A stretch of DNA of 64,000 nt from an uncultured Burkholderiales bacterium (GTDB lineage: Bacteria > Pseudomonadota > Gammaproteobacteria > Burkholderiales > Burkholderiaceae_C): contig CAIZHQ010000016.1 in NCBI GenBank assembly GCA_903932865.1, positions 558,001 to 622,000 of the forward strand, in the 5' to 3' direction. Of the stretch, positions 16,785 to 26,694 are shown one piece after another; position 1 is the stretch's first letter, and each line of letters starts with the position of its first letter. Under the pieces are notes generated by a model. That model ran no database searches. It was given only the letters and a program-made list of their open reading frames with translations, and was not told where the DNA came from. A program made the translations under genes and the position numbers.

Positions 16785-19700
16785 ATGTCGATACAAGTTG
16801 CCTTGCACCACGTGACCCATTACGAATACGACCGCCCCGTGCAGCTGGGCCCGCAAGTCATCCGCCTGCGCCCTGCGCCGCACAGCCGCAGCCGCATCCT
16901 CAGCTACAGCCTCAAGGTTGAACCTGAAGGGCATTTCATCAACTGGCAGCAAGACGCTTTCGCGAATTACCAAGCGCGGCTGGTCTTTCCCGTAAAGACC
17001 AGAACCTTCAAGGTCACCGTGGACGTGGTCACCGAGATGGCGGTGTTCAACCCGTTTGATTTCTTTTTGGAGCCTTTTGCCGAAGAAGTGCCTTTCAACT
17101 ACTCGGACATGGTCAAGGAGGAATTGCAGTCCTACTTGATGAAGGACAGCAAAACACCGCTGTTCAAGAAATACCTAGTCACCCTAGACCGCAAGCGCCA
17201 GCGCACCATCGACTTTCTGGTGCAACTCAACCAGCGTCTGCATCAGGACATCCGTTACACCATCCGCATGGAGCCGGGCGTGCAAACACCCGAAGAAACG
17301 CTCACGCGCCGAAGCGGTTCTTGCCGTGATTCGGCTTGGCTGCTGGTGCAATTGTTTCGCCACATGAACATCGCCGCGCGCTTTGTTTCGGGCTATTTGA
17401 TCCAACTGGCCCCCGACGTGAAATCTCTCGATGGTCCCAGCGGTACCGAGGTCGACTTCACCGATCTGCACGCCTGGTGCGAGGTGTATTTGCCAGGCGC
17501 TGGCTGGGTCGGTCTGGACCCGACATCGGGCCTGTTGGCGGGCGAAGGCCATATCCCGCTGGCCTGCACGCCGCAGCCGTCTGCCGCCGCACCCATTGAA
17601 GGTTTGATGGACGAAGCCGAAGTCGAGTTTCACCACGAGATGAACGTGACGCGCATCCACGAGTCACCCCGCGTGACCAAGCCCTACAGCGAAGAACAAT
17701 GGGCCGAAGTGCTGCAACTGGGTGAACAGGTCGATGCGCAGTTGGTGGCGCAAGACGTGCGCCTGACCATGGGCGGCGAGCCCACTTTTGTGTCCACCCA
17801 AGACCGCGATGGCGCCGAATGGAACACCGACGCCTTGGGGCCCACCAAGCGGGGATTGGCCACCGAGCTGGTGCACAAGTTGCGCCAGCAATACGGGCAA
17901 GGCGGCTTTTTGCACTTTGGCCAGGGCAAGTGGTACCCGGGCGAGCAACTGCCGCGCTGGGCCCTGTCCATTTACTGGCGCACCGACGGCAAGCCCTGCT
18001 GGCAAGACCCGGCCGTGTTTGCCGACGAGCGCAAACCCAGTGCCTACACCAGCGCCGACGCGCTGCGCTTCATGCAGGGCCTGACACAGCAACTGGGCCT
18101 GCCTGGGAACACCGTGTTGCCGGGTTATGAAGACACCTGGTACTACTTGTGGCGCGAACGCCGCCTGCCCGTGAACGTGGACCCGTTTGACGCGCGGCTG
18201 GACGACGAGATGGAGCGCAACCGCTTGCGCCGCATCTTCAGCCAGGGGCTGGATGCGGCAGTGGGTTATGTGCTGCCGCTGCAACCCATCGATCCTCCCG
18301 AAGGCGAGAGCCCGGTGCTGACAGAAACGCAGTGGCAAACCGGCCGTTGGTTTGTGCGCGAAGAGCGCATGTACTTGATGCCCGGCGATTCGCCCATGGG
18401 CTGGCGCTTGCCGCTGGACTCGCTGCCCTGGGCCGCGCCGACCGATCGCTGGCACATGATTGAGCAGGATCCCTTCTCGCCTCACCTCTTGCCGCGCGCG
18501 GCTTTGCCCGCTGCACCGGTTGCCAAGCAGCCCAGGCACATCTCGGCAAGCCCTGACGCCACCGCAGCCACCACGGCCCTTGCCGTGCAAGCTGAGCCCG
18601 TCAAGTTCCAGTCCGACCCGTCCGTTGTGCGCACGGCCCTGTGCGTAGAAGTGCGTGACCCGAACCGCGCCAACGGCCCCAATGCCGAGGCCGATGCCCT
18701 GGCCAAGGGCGAAAAGTCGGGCGTGCTTTATGTCTTCATGCCGCCTCTGGCACGGCTTGAAGACTACCTGGCGCTGGTCAGCGCGGTCGAAGCTACCGCA
18801 CGCCAACTGGGCATGAAGATCGTCATGGAAGGCTACCCGCCGCCCCGTGACCCGCGCCTGAAACTGTTGCAAGTCACGCCTGATCCTGGCGTGATCGAGG
18901 TCAACATCCACCCGGCGCACAACTGGACCGAGTTGGTGGACCACACCGAATTTTTGTACCAAGCCGCTTTCGAGACACGCCTGTCGGCCGAGAAGTTCAT
19001 GACCGACGGCCGCCACACCGGCACCGGCGGCGGTAACCACATGGTGATGGGCGGGGCCACGCCTGCCGATAGTCCGTTTTTGCGTCGCCCCGAGTTGCTG
19101 GCCAGCCTCATCCTCTACTGGCACAACCACCCCAGCTTGAGCTATTTGTTCAGCGGCATGTTCATTGGCCCCACCAGCCAAGCGCCGCGTGTGGACGAGG
19201 CGCGCAACGACCAGGTCTATGAGCTGGAAATCGCATTGCGCGAGATCGTTCGCCACCGACAAAACCATGGCGAGGACATGCCGCCTTGGGTGGTCGACCG
19301 CACCCTGCGCAACATCCTGATCGACGTGACCGGCAACACCCACCGCAGCGAGTTTTGCATCGACAAGATGTACTCGCCCGACAGCAGCACCGGGCGGCTG
19401 GGTTTGCTGGAGCTGCGCGCTTTCGAGATGCCGCCGCATGCCCGCATGAGCATCGTGCAGCAACTGCTGTTGCGTGCGCTGGTCGCGCGCTTTTGGGACG
19501 CAGCCTATTCCGCGCCCGTGACACGCTGGGGCACCGAGCTGCACGACCGTTTCATGTTGCCGCATTGGATCCACAAAGACTTCGACGACGTGCTGACCGA
19601 GTTGGGCGATGCTGGCTTTCACTTTGACCCGAGCTGGTTTGCGCCGCATTTTGAGTTCCGCTTTTCGCTGGTTGGGCAGATTCAAGCCGATGGCGCGGTG

Positions 19701-20222
19701 GTGACGCTGCGCAACGCACTTGAGCCCTGGCACGTCATGGGCGAAGAAAGCAGTGCAGGCGGTACCGCCCGCTATGTGGACTCGTCGCTCGAGCGCATCG
19801 AAGTCCATGTGACGGGCCTGAACCCGGCGCGCCACTGCGTCACTGTGAACGGTCACCCCCTGCCCCTGCAGCCCACGGGCGTGGTGGGCGAGTACGTGGC
19901 CAGCGTGCGTTACAAAGCCTGGAACCCCCCTTCGTCGCTGCACCCGAGCATTGGCGTTCATGCGCCGCTGACATTGGACCTGGTGGACACTTGGATGAAG
20001 CGCTCGCTGGGCGGCTGCCAGTACCACGTCGTTCACCCTGGGGGCCGCAACTACGATACCTTCCCGGTCAACGCTTACGAGGCCGAAAGCCGACGTTTGT
20101 CACGCTTTTTCCGCATGGGGCATACCCCGGGTGTGATGCGCCACCTGACGGCTCTGGGGCCCAATGCCTCACTGCACGCCAGTCCCGAGTTCCCGTACAC
20201 CCTGGATTTACGACGGGTTTGA
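16785..20222 (+). CDS. Transglutaminase fused to DUF2126 domain
   Basis: A 1145-residue protein. Residues 1-300 are a transglutaminase unit beginning MSIQVALHHVTHYEYDRPV, with catalytic Cys in RSGSCRDSAWLL, His in DLHAWCEVYLPG and Asp in GWVGLDPTSG. The remaining 800 residues are DUF2126, with conserved segments such as RLTMGGEPTFVS, GQGKWYPGEQLPRWAL, GTGGGNHMVMGG and RSEFCIDKMYSPDSS. DUF2126 has been suggested to be related to the glutamine-synthetase/ATP-guanido-kinase-like amidoligase fold, which would make this a ligase joined to a peptidase; that is recalled, not shown here. The ATG at 16785 is chosen because homology starts there. It converges with the Anbu gene. Confidence 0.92.
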   Translation: MSIQVALHHVTHYEYDRPVQLGPQVIRLRPAPHSRSRILSYSLKVEPEGHFINWQQDAFANYQARLVFPVKTRTFKVTVDVVTEMAVFNPFDFFLEPFAEEVPFNYSDMVKEELQSYLMKDSKTPLFKKYLVTLDRKRQRTIDFLVQLNQRLHQDIRYTIRMEPGVQTPEETLTRRSGSCRDSAWLLVQLFRHMNIAARFVSGYLIQLAPDVKSLDGPSGTEVDFTDLHAWCEVYLPGAGWVGLDPTSGLLAGEGHIPLACTPQPSAAAPIEGLMDEAEVEFHHEMNVTRIHESPRVTKPYSEEQWAEVLQLGEQVDAQLVAQDVRLTMGGEPTFVSTQDRDGAEWNTDALGPTKRGLATELVHKLRQQYGQGGFLHFGQGKWYPGEQLPRWALSIYWRTDGKPCWQDPAVFADERKPSAYTSADALRFMQGLTQQLGLPGNTVLPGYEDTWYYLWRERRLPVNVDPFDARLDDEMERNRLRRIFSQGLDAAVGYVLPLQPIDPPEGESPVLTETQWQTGRWFVREERMYLMPGDSPMGWRLPLDSLPWAAPTDRWHMIEQDPFSPHLLPRAALPAAPVAKQPRHISASPDATAATTALAVQAEPVKFQSDPSVVRTALCVEVRDPNRANGPNAEADALAKGEKSGVLYVFMPPLARLEDYLALVSAVEATARQLGMKIVMEGYPPPRDPRLKLLQVTPDPGVIEVNIHPAHNWTELVDHTEFLYQAAFETRLSAEKFMTDGRHTGTGGGNHMVMGGATPADSPFLRRPELLASLILYWHNHPSLSYLFSGMFIGPTSQAPRVDEARNDQVYELEIALREIVRHRQNHGEDMPPWVVDRTLRNILIDVTGNTHRSEFCIDKMYSPDSSTGRLGLLELRAFEMPPHARMSIVQQLLLRALVARFWDAAYSAPVTRWGTELHDRFMLPHWIHKDFDDVLTELGDAGFHFDPSWFAPHFEFRFSLVGQIQADGAVVTLRNALEPWHVMGEESSAGGTARYVDSSLERIEVHVTGLNPARHCVTVNGHPLPLQPTGVVGEYVASVRYKAWNPPSSLHPSIGVHAPLTLDLVDTWMKRSLGGCQYHVVHPGGRNYDTFPVNAYEAESRRLSRFFRMGHTPGVMRHLTALGPNASLHASPEFPYTLDLRRV

Positions 20223-20393
20223 ATGTACCCCCGTTCGCTTTGTCGAGTAAGTGCTGACGCTTGCAAAGCCTACTGGCCTGACACACAGCACAGGTAGGCG
20301 AGGGAGCTTTCCTAGAGAGACCGCCATGCTGCCGAATGGCTGTTGAGGTCTGCATTCGCGCTCAGGGTTGACCCCTTCTGGTTCAACGCAGGT

Positions 20394-21221
20394 TCAAATC
20401 AGTTTCTCTTGCGGCGTGGTGATCTTTTTGAGCAAGGCGTTGCGATGGGCGGGCACCATGAGTGGGACCGCGGTCGCCCCGCCGTGCCACATGGGGTCTT
20501 CGATGCTGTCGAACATCTGGCGCAGTTTGTCCCCCCAGCTGCTGCGCAGCATCTGAAAGTAGGGGTTGTGCTCGTCGATGCACATGATGCGGTCGGTGTG
20601 CAAGCTGCCCGCTTGGTAGACGACCATGTCCAACGGCAGGCCCACCGACAGGTTGGATTTGAGGGTCGAGTCCATCGACACCAGGGCGCATTTGGCCGCT
20701 TCATCCAGCGGGGTGTGGGGGGTGATCACGCGGTCGAGCACCGGCTTGCCGTATTTGGATTCGCCGATCTGAAAGTAGGGCGTTTCGTCTGTCGCTTCGA
20801 TGAAGTTGCCGGGCGAATAAACCTGGAACAGGCGCATGCCTTCGCCGCCGATTTGCCCGCCAAAAATCATGGACACGTTGAACTCCACGCCCGAGGCGCG
20901 CAGGGCGGTGGCGTCACGTTCGTACACGCGGCGCACGGCCGCACCCAGCACGCGGGTGGCGTCGAACATGCTTTTGGCGTTCCAGATGGTCAAAGGTTCG
21001 TCTTGGCCGGGTTCGACCAGTTTTTCGATCTGCAGCACTTCGCGCACGGACTGAGAGACGCTCAGGTTGCCCGCTGACAACAGCGTCATGAAACGGTCGC
21101 CCGCTTTTTCATAGACGATCATTTTGCGGAAAGTGCTGATTTGGTCCAGGCCCGCGTTGGTGCGAGAGTCGGACAAAAACACCAAACCAGCGCGGGTTTT
21201 GACGGCAACGCAATAAGTCAT
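20394..21221 (-). CDS. Anbu-type (proteasome-related) peptidase
   Basis: A 275-residue Ntn-hydrolase of the Anbu family (ancestral beta subunit, COG3484). The ATG at 21221 gives MTYCVAVKTRAGLVFLSDSR; removal of Met would expose Thr2 as nucleophile, and Asp18 and Lys34-like residues fit the Ntn pattern. Anbu proteins form helical or dodecameric assemblies in published structures. Family genes are typically next to ATP-grasp, alpha-E and transglutaminase genes, as here. It begins only four bases after the mutS stop codon, so in this genome it is probably translated from the mutS transcript. Confidence 0.9.
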   Translation of the reverse strand: MTYCVAVKTRAGLVFLSDSRTNAGLDQISTFRKMIVYEKAGDRFMTLLSAGNLSVSQSVREVLQIEKLVEPGQDEPLTIWNAKSMFDATRVLGAAVRRVYERDATALRASGVEFNVSMIFGGQIGGEGMRLFQVYSPGNFIEATDETPYFQIGESKYGKPVLDRVITPHTPLDEAAKCALVSMDSTLKSNLSVGLPLDMVVYQAGSLHTDRIMCIDEHNPYFQMLRSSWGDKLRQMFDSIEDPMWHGGATAVPLMVPAHRNALLKKITTPQEKLI

Positions 21222-21225
21222 GGGT

Positions 21226-23895
21226 TCAACTTTTTGGCAAAAGACGCCGCAGAGCGTACAGGGCATCGAGCGCCTCGCGGGGGCTCAAGGCGTCGGGGTT
21301 GATTTGGGCCAGCGCCACCTCGATAGGGCTGGGGCCGCTGGCTTCGGTCTCGGGTGGGGCGGCAAACAGGTCGACTTGCTGGCGACTTTCGGTGGCACCG
21401 GCTTCCAGTGCGCTGAGTGCATGGCGGGCGTGGTTGAGCACGGCCGCTGGCATACCGGCCAGCCGTGCCACCTGCACGCCATAGCTTTTGCTGGCGGGGC
21501 CGGGTTGCAGTTCATGCAAGAACACGATGGAGGCGCCGGACTCTGCGGCACCCACATGCATGTTGACGGCAGCGGTGTGGGTGGCCGGGAATTCGGTCAG
21601 CTCGAAATAGTGCGTGGCAAAGAGCGCAAAGGCTTGCGTTTTGTTGTGCAGGTGCGTGGCGATGCCGCTGGCCAAGGCCAGGCCATCAAAGGTCGAGGTG
21701 CCTCGCCCGATCTCGTCCATCAGCACCAGGCTGTGTGGCGTGGCGCTGTGCAAAATTTGAGCGGCTTCGGTCATCTCCAGCATGAAGGTCGATTGTGCGT
21801 TGGCCAGGTCGTCGGCCGCACCGATCCGGGTGTGGATGGCGTCGATCGGTCCGAGTCGGCAGCGGCTGGCGGGCACATGGCTGCCGATGCTGGCCAGAAG
21901 CACGATCAGTGCCACCTGGCGCATGTAGGTGGATTTGCCGCCCATGTTGGGGCCGGTGATGATCTGCAAACGCTGGCGCGAGCCCAGCACCGTGTCGTTG
22001 GCGATGAAGCTTGCTCCGGACATCTGGGCCAGGCGCGCCTCGACCACCGGGTGTCGGCCCTGGCGAATCTCGATGCAGGGTTCTTTGGTGAATTCAGGCG
22101 TGCACCAATTGAGGGTGAGTGAGCGCTCGGTCAGGGCGCACAGCACGTCCAGACTGGCCATGGCCTGCGCCAGTGCGGTGAGCGCGGGCACAAAAGGCTG
22201 CAGCTGATCCAGCAGGCCTTCGTAGAGCCACTTCTCGCGAGCCAAGGCGCGTTCTTGCGCCGACAGGGCTTTGTCTTCAAAGGTTTTGAGCTCAGGTGTG
22301 ATGAAGCGCTCGGCGTTTTTCAGGGTCTGACGGCGGCGGTAGTCGTCGGGTACTTTGTCCAGTTGGCCTTGTGTGACCTCGATGTAAAAGCCGTGCACCT
22401 TGTTGAACTGCACGCGCAGATTGGCAATGCCGGTACGCTCTTTCTCGCGGGTTTCCAGGTCGAGCAAAAACGCATCGCAATTGGTTTGGATGCCGCGCAG
22501 CTCGTCCAGCTCGGCGTCCAGGCCGCCCGCGATGATGCCGCCGTCGCGCACCAGCGCGGCGGGCTCTTCGAGCAGGGCCATGTGCAGCAACTCGGCGCAA
22601 TGCGTGGGCGGGGTCAGCCAGCGGGCCATACCCGACAGCAAGGTGCTGGGCTGGGGATTGAGTGCTTGCAATTGGGTTGACAGCGCAGCCGCACGCGTCA
22701 GCGCTTGGCGCAGGGCCACCAGCTCGCGCGGGCGAACCTGGCGCAGCGCGGTGCGGGCTGTGATGCGCTCCACATCGCTGGCGCCTTTGAGTTGTTCGCG
22801 CAGGCTGCTCCAGGCAACTTTGCCGGTTTTGCCGCTGTCGCCACGTAACATGGCCTGGGCTTGCAGGCGTTGTTGCGCCACTTGCCGGTCTCGTGGCGGG
22901 CTGAGCAGCCAGCTTTTGAGCAAGCGGCTGCCCATGCCGGTCATGCAGGTGTCGAGCAGGGCAAACAGGGTGGGCGAATCGGCAGCACTTTCTCCGCGCA
23001 GGGTTTGCGTCAGCTCCAGGTTGCGGCGCGTGCTGGCGGGCAGGTCCATCAGCGCGTCCGAGCGCTGCACCTGCACCCGCTGCACATGCGGCAGGCTGCG
23101 GCCCTGGGTGTGTTCGGCGTAAGTCAGCAGGGCGGCGGCGGCAGCGTGCGCATCGGCCAACGCATCGGCGCTCCAAGCGGCCAGCGACGCGGCTTGCAGT
23201 TGCTCCAGCAGCTTGCGCTGGCCTAAGCCTGGGTCAAACTGAAAATCGGGCCGCAAGGCCAACGCCCAGCTGCCCCGGCCTGTGGTTTTGAGGCCGCGCA
23301 GTTTTTGCTCGAAGGGGGGTGTCATGCCCGCGCTGGCCAGCAGTTCGCTGGGGCTGATGCGGTCGATCCAGTCGGCCAATTCATCTTGTGCGCATTCGGC
23401 CAGGTGCACCACACCTTGGGTGACGCTCAGCCACGCCAGGCCGCAGCGGTTTTTGGTGGCTTGGTGCACGGCCAGCAAGATCGCTTCATTTTTGTCGGAC
23501 AGCAGTTCGGTGTCGGTCAGGGTGCCAGGGGTGACCACGCGCACCACTTTGCGCTCCACCGGGCCTTTGGACGTGGCCACATCGCCCACTTGCTCGCAAA
23601 TGGCCACCGACTCGCCCAGTTTGATCAGCCGGGCGAGGTAGGTTTCCATGGAATGGAAAGGGACGCCCGCCATCAGCACCGGTAGGCCAGCGGACTGACC
23701 CCGGCGCGTCAAGGTGATGTCGAGCAGACCGGCGGCTTTTTCGGCATCGGCAAAGAACAACTCGTAGAAGTCGCCCATGCGGTAGAACACCAAGGTGTCT
23801 GGAAATGCCGCCTTGATGCCCAGGTACTGCTGCATCATGGGCGTGTGGCCAGCGAAGTCGGCGGGACTGTGGGCGGGAGTGGTGTCGTTTGGCAT
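21226..23895 (-). CDS. mutS: DNA mismatch repair protein MutS
   Basis: An 889-residue MutS of normal length. The mismatch-recognition motif FYE is in [11 protein letters not shown] near residue 40; the ATPase has Walker [12 protein letters not shown] and Walker [13 protein letters not shown] followed by the helix-turn-helix dimer region. It recognises base mismatches and small loops and recruits MutL. The ATG at 23895 is preferred to the TTG codon before it. It is followed after four bases by the Anbu gene, an unusual partner. Confidence 0.97.
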   Translation of the reverse strand: MPNDTTPAHSPADFAGHTPMMQQYLGIKAAFPDTLVFYRMGDFYELFFADAEKAAGLLDITLTRRGQSAGLPVLMAGVPFHSMETYLARLIKLGESVAICEQVGDVATSKGPVERKVVRVVTPGTLTDTELLSDKNEAILLAVHQATKNRCGLAWLSVTQGVVHLAECAQDELADWIDRISPSELLASAGMTPPFEQKLRGLKTTGRGSWALALRPDFQFDPGLGQRKLLEQLQAASLAAWSADALADAHAAAAALLTYAEHTQGRSLPHVQRVQVQRSDALMDLPASTRRNLELTQTLRGESAADSPTLFALLDTCMTGMGSRLLKSWLLSPPRDRQVAQQRLQAQAMLRGDSGKTGKVAWSSLREQLKGASDVERITARTALRQVRPRELVALRQALTRAAALSTQLQALNPQPSTLLSGMARWLTPPTHCAELLHMALLEEPAALVRDGGIIAGGLDAELDELRGIQTNCDAFLLDLETREKERTGIANLRVQFNKVHGFYIEVTQGQLDKVPDDYRRRQTLKNAERFITPELKTFEDKALSAQERALAREKWLYEGLLDQLQPFVPALTALAQAMASLDVLCALTERSLTLNWCTPEFTKEPCIEIRQGRHPVVEARLAQMSGASFIANDTVLGSRQRLQIITGPNMGGKSTYMRQVALIVLLASIGSHVPASRCRLGPIDAIHTRIGAADDLANAQSTFMLEMTEAAQILHSATPHSLVLMDEIGRGTSTFDGLALASGIATHLHNKTQAFALFATHYFELTEFPATHTAAVNMHVGAAESGASIVFLHELQPGPASKSYGVQVARLAGMPAAVLNHARHALSALEAGATESRQQVDLFAAPPETEASGPSPIEVALAQINPDALSPREALDALYALRRLLPKS

Positions 23896-24150
23896 CAAGG
23901 GCTGGGCCGACTCGGCAGGGGTGCACCGGGGCAGAGGTGCAATGGTGGGGCTGCGCTGATTTTATTCGGCGCGAGGGGGCACGGCGGACCAGAACCGGGT
24001 GATCGAAAGTTTTGGGCACATTGCATTGCTGAAAAACCACGGTCCTTTTTGGAATTGGCCCTGCTTTTTGACAAGGTGTGGGGCAGCGCATGGCAAGGTC
24101 TTTGGAGGGCTTGAATGCATTTACTTACAATGTAATCTGTTCAACTACCA

Positions 24151-24166
24151 GGGCTCAGGCGAGCCC
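24151..24166 (+). promoter_or_regulatory. Hairpin immediately upstream of the CorC-like gene start
   Basis: GGGCTC, four-base loop AGGC, GAGCCC: a perfect six-base-pair GC-rich stem ending five bases before the ATG at 24172. It occupies the place where a Shine-Dalgarno should be, and no such sequence is present elsewhere. A TACAAT at 24126-24131 is a plausible -10 box, which would give a 5' leader of about 35 bases containing the hairpin. A role in translational control is inference. Confidence 0.45.
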
Positions 24167-24171
24167 GTTGT

Positions 24172-25497
24172 ATGGAAATAGCGATACTTTTTGCCCTCAT
24201 CTGTCTGAACGGGGTGTTTGCCATGTCCGAGATTGCCTTGGTCACGGCCCGTAAAGCCCGGCTTCAGAAGCTCATCGATGAGGGCGACAGCGGTGCAGCA
24301 GCGGCTGTCAAACTCGGTGAAGACCCCACGCGCTTTTTGTCTACCATCCAGATCGGCATCACCTCCATCGGTGTTTTGAACGGTATCGTGGGTGAGGCCG
24401 CTTTGGCCGCACCGATGGCCCTGTGGCTGGTGTCATTGGGTGTGCCCAACGGCTACGCCAGCTTCGCCGCCACCGGCATTGTGGTCCTGACGATCACCTA
24501 TTTTTCCATTGTGGTGGGCGAGTTGGTGCCCAAGCGCATCGGCCAGTCTTACCCCGAAACCTTTGCACGCTTGGTGGCCCGTCCCATCAACTTTTTGGCG
24601 CTGGCGACCAAGCCCTTCGTGATTTTGCTGTCGGCGTCAACCCGCGCTTTGCTGCGCTTGATGGGTGTGAAGGAGACCAAGGGCACGCCCGTGACCGAAG
24701 AGGAAATCCACGCCATGCTGGTGGAGGGCACGTCAGCAGGGGTGATCGAGTCGCACGAGCACACCATGGTGCGCAACGTGTTTCGGCTGGACGATCGGCA
24801 AATTGGTTCGCTCATGGTGCCGCGTGCGGACATCGTGTGTCTGGATGTGGACGATTCCTTCGAGGACAGCCTGCGCCACATCGAAGAGTCGGACCATGCC
24901 CGTTTTCCGGTGGTGCAAGGCGGCATAGAAAACATACTGGGCGTGATCAATGCGCGCCAGTGGCTGTCACGTGCCTTGAAGGACAAATCGCAATCGCTGC
25001 GCGAGCAAGCGCTGCAAAGCCCGCTGTACGTGCCCGAGACCATCACCGGCATGGAGTTGCTCGACAACTTCCGTCTGTCCGATGTGCACATGGCTTTTGT
25101 GATTGACGAGTACGGCGAGGTGCAGGGCATCATCACGCTGCAGGACTTGATCGAGGCGATCACGGGCGAGTTCCAGCCGCGTGACCCCGAAACCTCTTGG
25201 GCGGTGCAGCGCGACGATGGCAGTTGGCTGCTGGACGGTCACATCCCCGTGCCCGAGCTGAAAGACCGTTTGGGCCTGGATGAGGTGCCCGAAGAAGAGC
25301 GTGGCCGTTACCACACCCTGAGCGGCATGATCATGCTGCTGACCGGCACTTTGCCCAAGGTGGCCGACTCTGTGGTGTGGGAAGGTTGGAAGCTGGAAAT
25401 CGTGGACATGGACGGCCGCGCCATCGACAAAGTGCTGGCCATGCGCTTGCCGCCCGCCGACGGAGATTCGAGCGACGAGTCAACGGCCGGTAACTGA
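24172..25497 (+). CDS. CorC/HlyC-type membrane protein (DUF21, CBS pair, transporter-associated domain)
   Basis: A 441-residue protein of the hemolysin/CorC family (UPF0053). Residues 1-200 form a DUF21 membrane domain with four helices, including VGELVPKRIGQSYPE; residues 215-340 hold two CBS domains (RADIVCLDVDDSFED and DEYGEVQGIITLQDLIEAI); the C-terminal 80 residues are the CorC_HlyC domain (DGSWLLDGHIPVPELKDRL). Members are implicated in Mg/Co efflux. It starts at an ATG with no Shine-Dalgarno but a hairpin directly in front. It ends before a strong bidirectional terminator. Confidence 0.92.
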   Translation: MEIAILFALICLNGVFAMSEIALVTARKARLQKLIDEGDSGAAAAVKLGEDPTRFLSTIQIGITSIGVLNGIVGEAALAAPMALWLVSLGVPNGYASFAATGIVVLTITYFSIVVGELVPKRIGQSYPETFARLVARPINFLALATKPFVILLSASTRALLRLMGVKETKGTPVTEEEIHAMLVEGTSAGVIESHEHTMVRNVFRLDDRQIGSLMVPRADIVCLDVDDSFEDSLRHIEESDHARFPVVQGGIENILGVINARQWLSRALKDKSQSLREQALQSPLYVPETITGMELLDNFRLSDVHMAFVIDEYGEVQGIITLQDLIEAITGEFQPRDPETSWAVQRDDGSWLLDGHIPVPELKDRLGLDEVPEEERGRYHTLSGMIMLLTGTLPKVADSVVWEGWKLEIVDMDGRAIDKVLAMRLPPADGDSSDESTAGN

Positions 25498-25512
25498 TCG
25501 GCTGACAGGCAC

Positions 25513-25544
25513 AAAAAAAAGCACCTGGGATGGGTGCTTTTTTT
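25513..25544. terminator. Bidirectional rho-independent terminator
   Basis: A-run, GCACC, short loop, GGTGC, T-run: AAAAAAAGCACC pairs with GGTGCTTTTTTT. The symmetrical A and T tracts make it usable in both directions, ending the CorC-like gene on the plus strand and suhB on the minus strand. Confidence 0.9.
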
Positions 25545-25582
25545 CGAGCTCAAGAAGCGGGTTGACAGCGTCGGTCGCGTGC

Positions 25583-26545
25583 TTAAAAAGGTGCGTCTTT
25601 GCGCTCGTCGCTGGCCGCTTCGGTGCTTTCAGCGGCAGCGCTGTCTGTGGTTTCGGCGTCCGGGTTGTGCGTGTCGCCTGTGCGTTCGCGGCTCAGGGCG
25701 TCCACAGCGGTGCGCACGTTGGCCTTGTCGCCCGCGCTGGCAAATTTGCTGTACTTGCCCAAGATGCTGACCAGCTGGCCATAAATGCGGGGCGCACCAG
25801 CCAAGCATTCTTTTTGCTCTAAAAAGTCGGCTTCGCCCGTGAAGTTGCCAATCAGGCCACCGGCTTCAGTGACCAGCAGTGAGCCCGCGGCCACGTCCCA
25901 AGGGGACAGGCCGGTTTCAAAGAAACCATCGGTAAAACCTGCGGCCACATAGGCCAAATCCAGAGCCGCAGCGCCCGGGCGGCGCAGCCCGGCGGTGCGC
26001 TGCATCACGTCGCCCATCATGCGCAGGTATTGGTTGAAGTTGTCGCCCTTGCGAAAAGGAAAGCCCGTGGAAATGATGCACTCTTCCATCCGGATGCGCT
26101 TGCTAACGCGCAGTCGGCGGTCGTTCATGAAGGCGCCACGGCCTTTCGTGGCGGTGAAAAGGTCGTTGCGGGTGGGGTCGTAAATCACGGCTTGTTCGAT
26201 CTTGCCGCGAACTTGCAAGGCGATGCTCACGCAGTAAACAGGAAAGCCGTGGATAAAGTTGGTCGTGCCGTCCAGGGGGTCGATGATCCAGATGTGGTCT
26301 GCGAGCGGGTTGCCGAATTCGCGGCCAGACTCTTCGGCCAAAATGCCGTGGTCGGGGTAGGCGGTCAACAAGGTCTCGATGATGATTTTTTCGCTGGCGT
26401 GGTCGACTTCGGTGACGAAGTCGTTGACCTGCTTTTGCGAAATGCGAACCGCTTCAACGTCAAGCGCCGCGCGGTTGATGATGGCGCCAGCGGCGCGCGC
26501 AGCCTTGATGGCCACGTTGAGCATGGGGTGGAGATTGGACGACAT
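25583..26545 (-). CDS. suhB: Inositol-1-monophosphatase SuhB with acidic tail
   Basis: A 320-residue Mg-dependent phosphatase. The metal-binding motifs are present: [10 protein letters not shown] (Glu), [15 protein letters not shown] (DPxDG(S/T)) and [18 protein letters not shown] (WDxAAG). SuhB hydrolyses inositol phosphates and in Enterobacteria also binds the rRNA antitermination complex. The enzymatic core ends near residue 275; the last 45 residues ([20 protein letters not shown] onward) are acidic, low-complexity and unlike the E. coli protein. I chose the ATG at 26545 (MSSNLHPML). It diverges from trmJ by 149 bases, an arrangement common in Betaproteobacteria. Confidence 0.93.
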   Translation of the reverse strand: MSSNLHPMLNVAIKAARAAGAIINRAALDVEAVRISQKQVNDFVTEVDHASEKIIIETLLTAYPDHGILAEESGREFGNPLADHIWIIDPLDGTTNFIHGFPVYCVSIALQVRGKIEQAVIYDPTRNDLFTATKGRGAFMNDRRLRVSKRIRMEECIISTGFPFRKGDNFNQYLRMMGDVMQRTAGLRRPGAAALDLAYVAAGFTDGFFETGLSPWDVAAGSLLVTEAGGLIGNFTGEADFLEQKECLAGAPRIYGQLVSILGKYSKFASAGDKANVRTAVDALSRERTGDTHNPDAETTDSAAAESTEAASDERKDAPF

Positions 26546-26694
26546 GAATTGTGTGAAGAACTGAACTGCCCCACGCACGATCGCGGCGGCGAAAGGTGGA
26601 TTTTCTCACGAAAAACGGGGACATTCGCCATTTGGGCATCCTGAGCCGCGTGTGCATGCCCATGGCCGGGCTTGGGAGCATGGACAATCGGGGC

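Noticed and set aside
17664..20036. A 790-codon open frame on the minus strand opposite the transglutaminase-DUF2126 gene
   Set aside because: It lies wholly antisense to a gene with clear domains, has biased Ala/Gly/His/Gln composition and no recognisable motif; long antisense frames are common in GC-rich genes.
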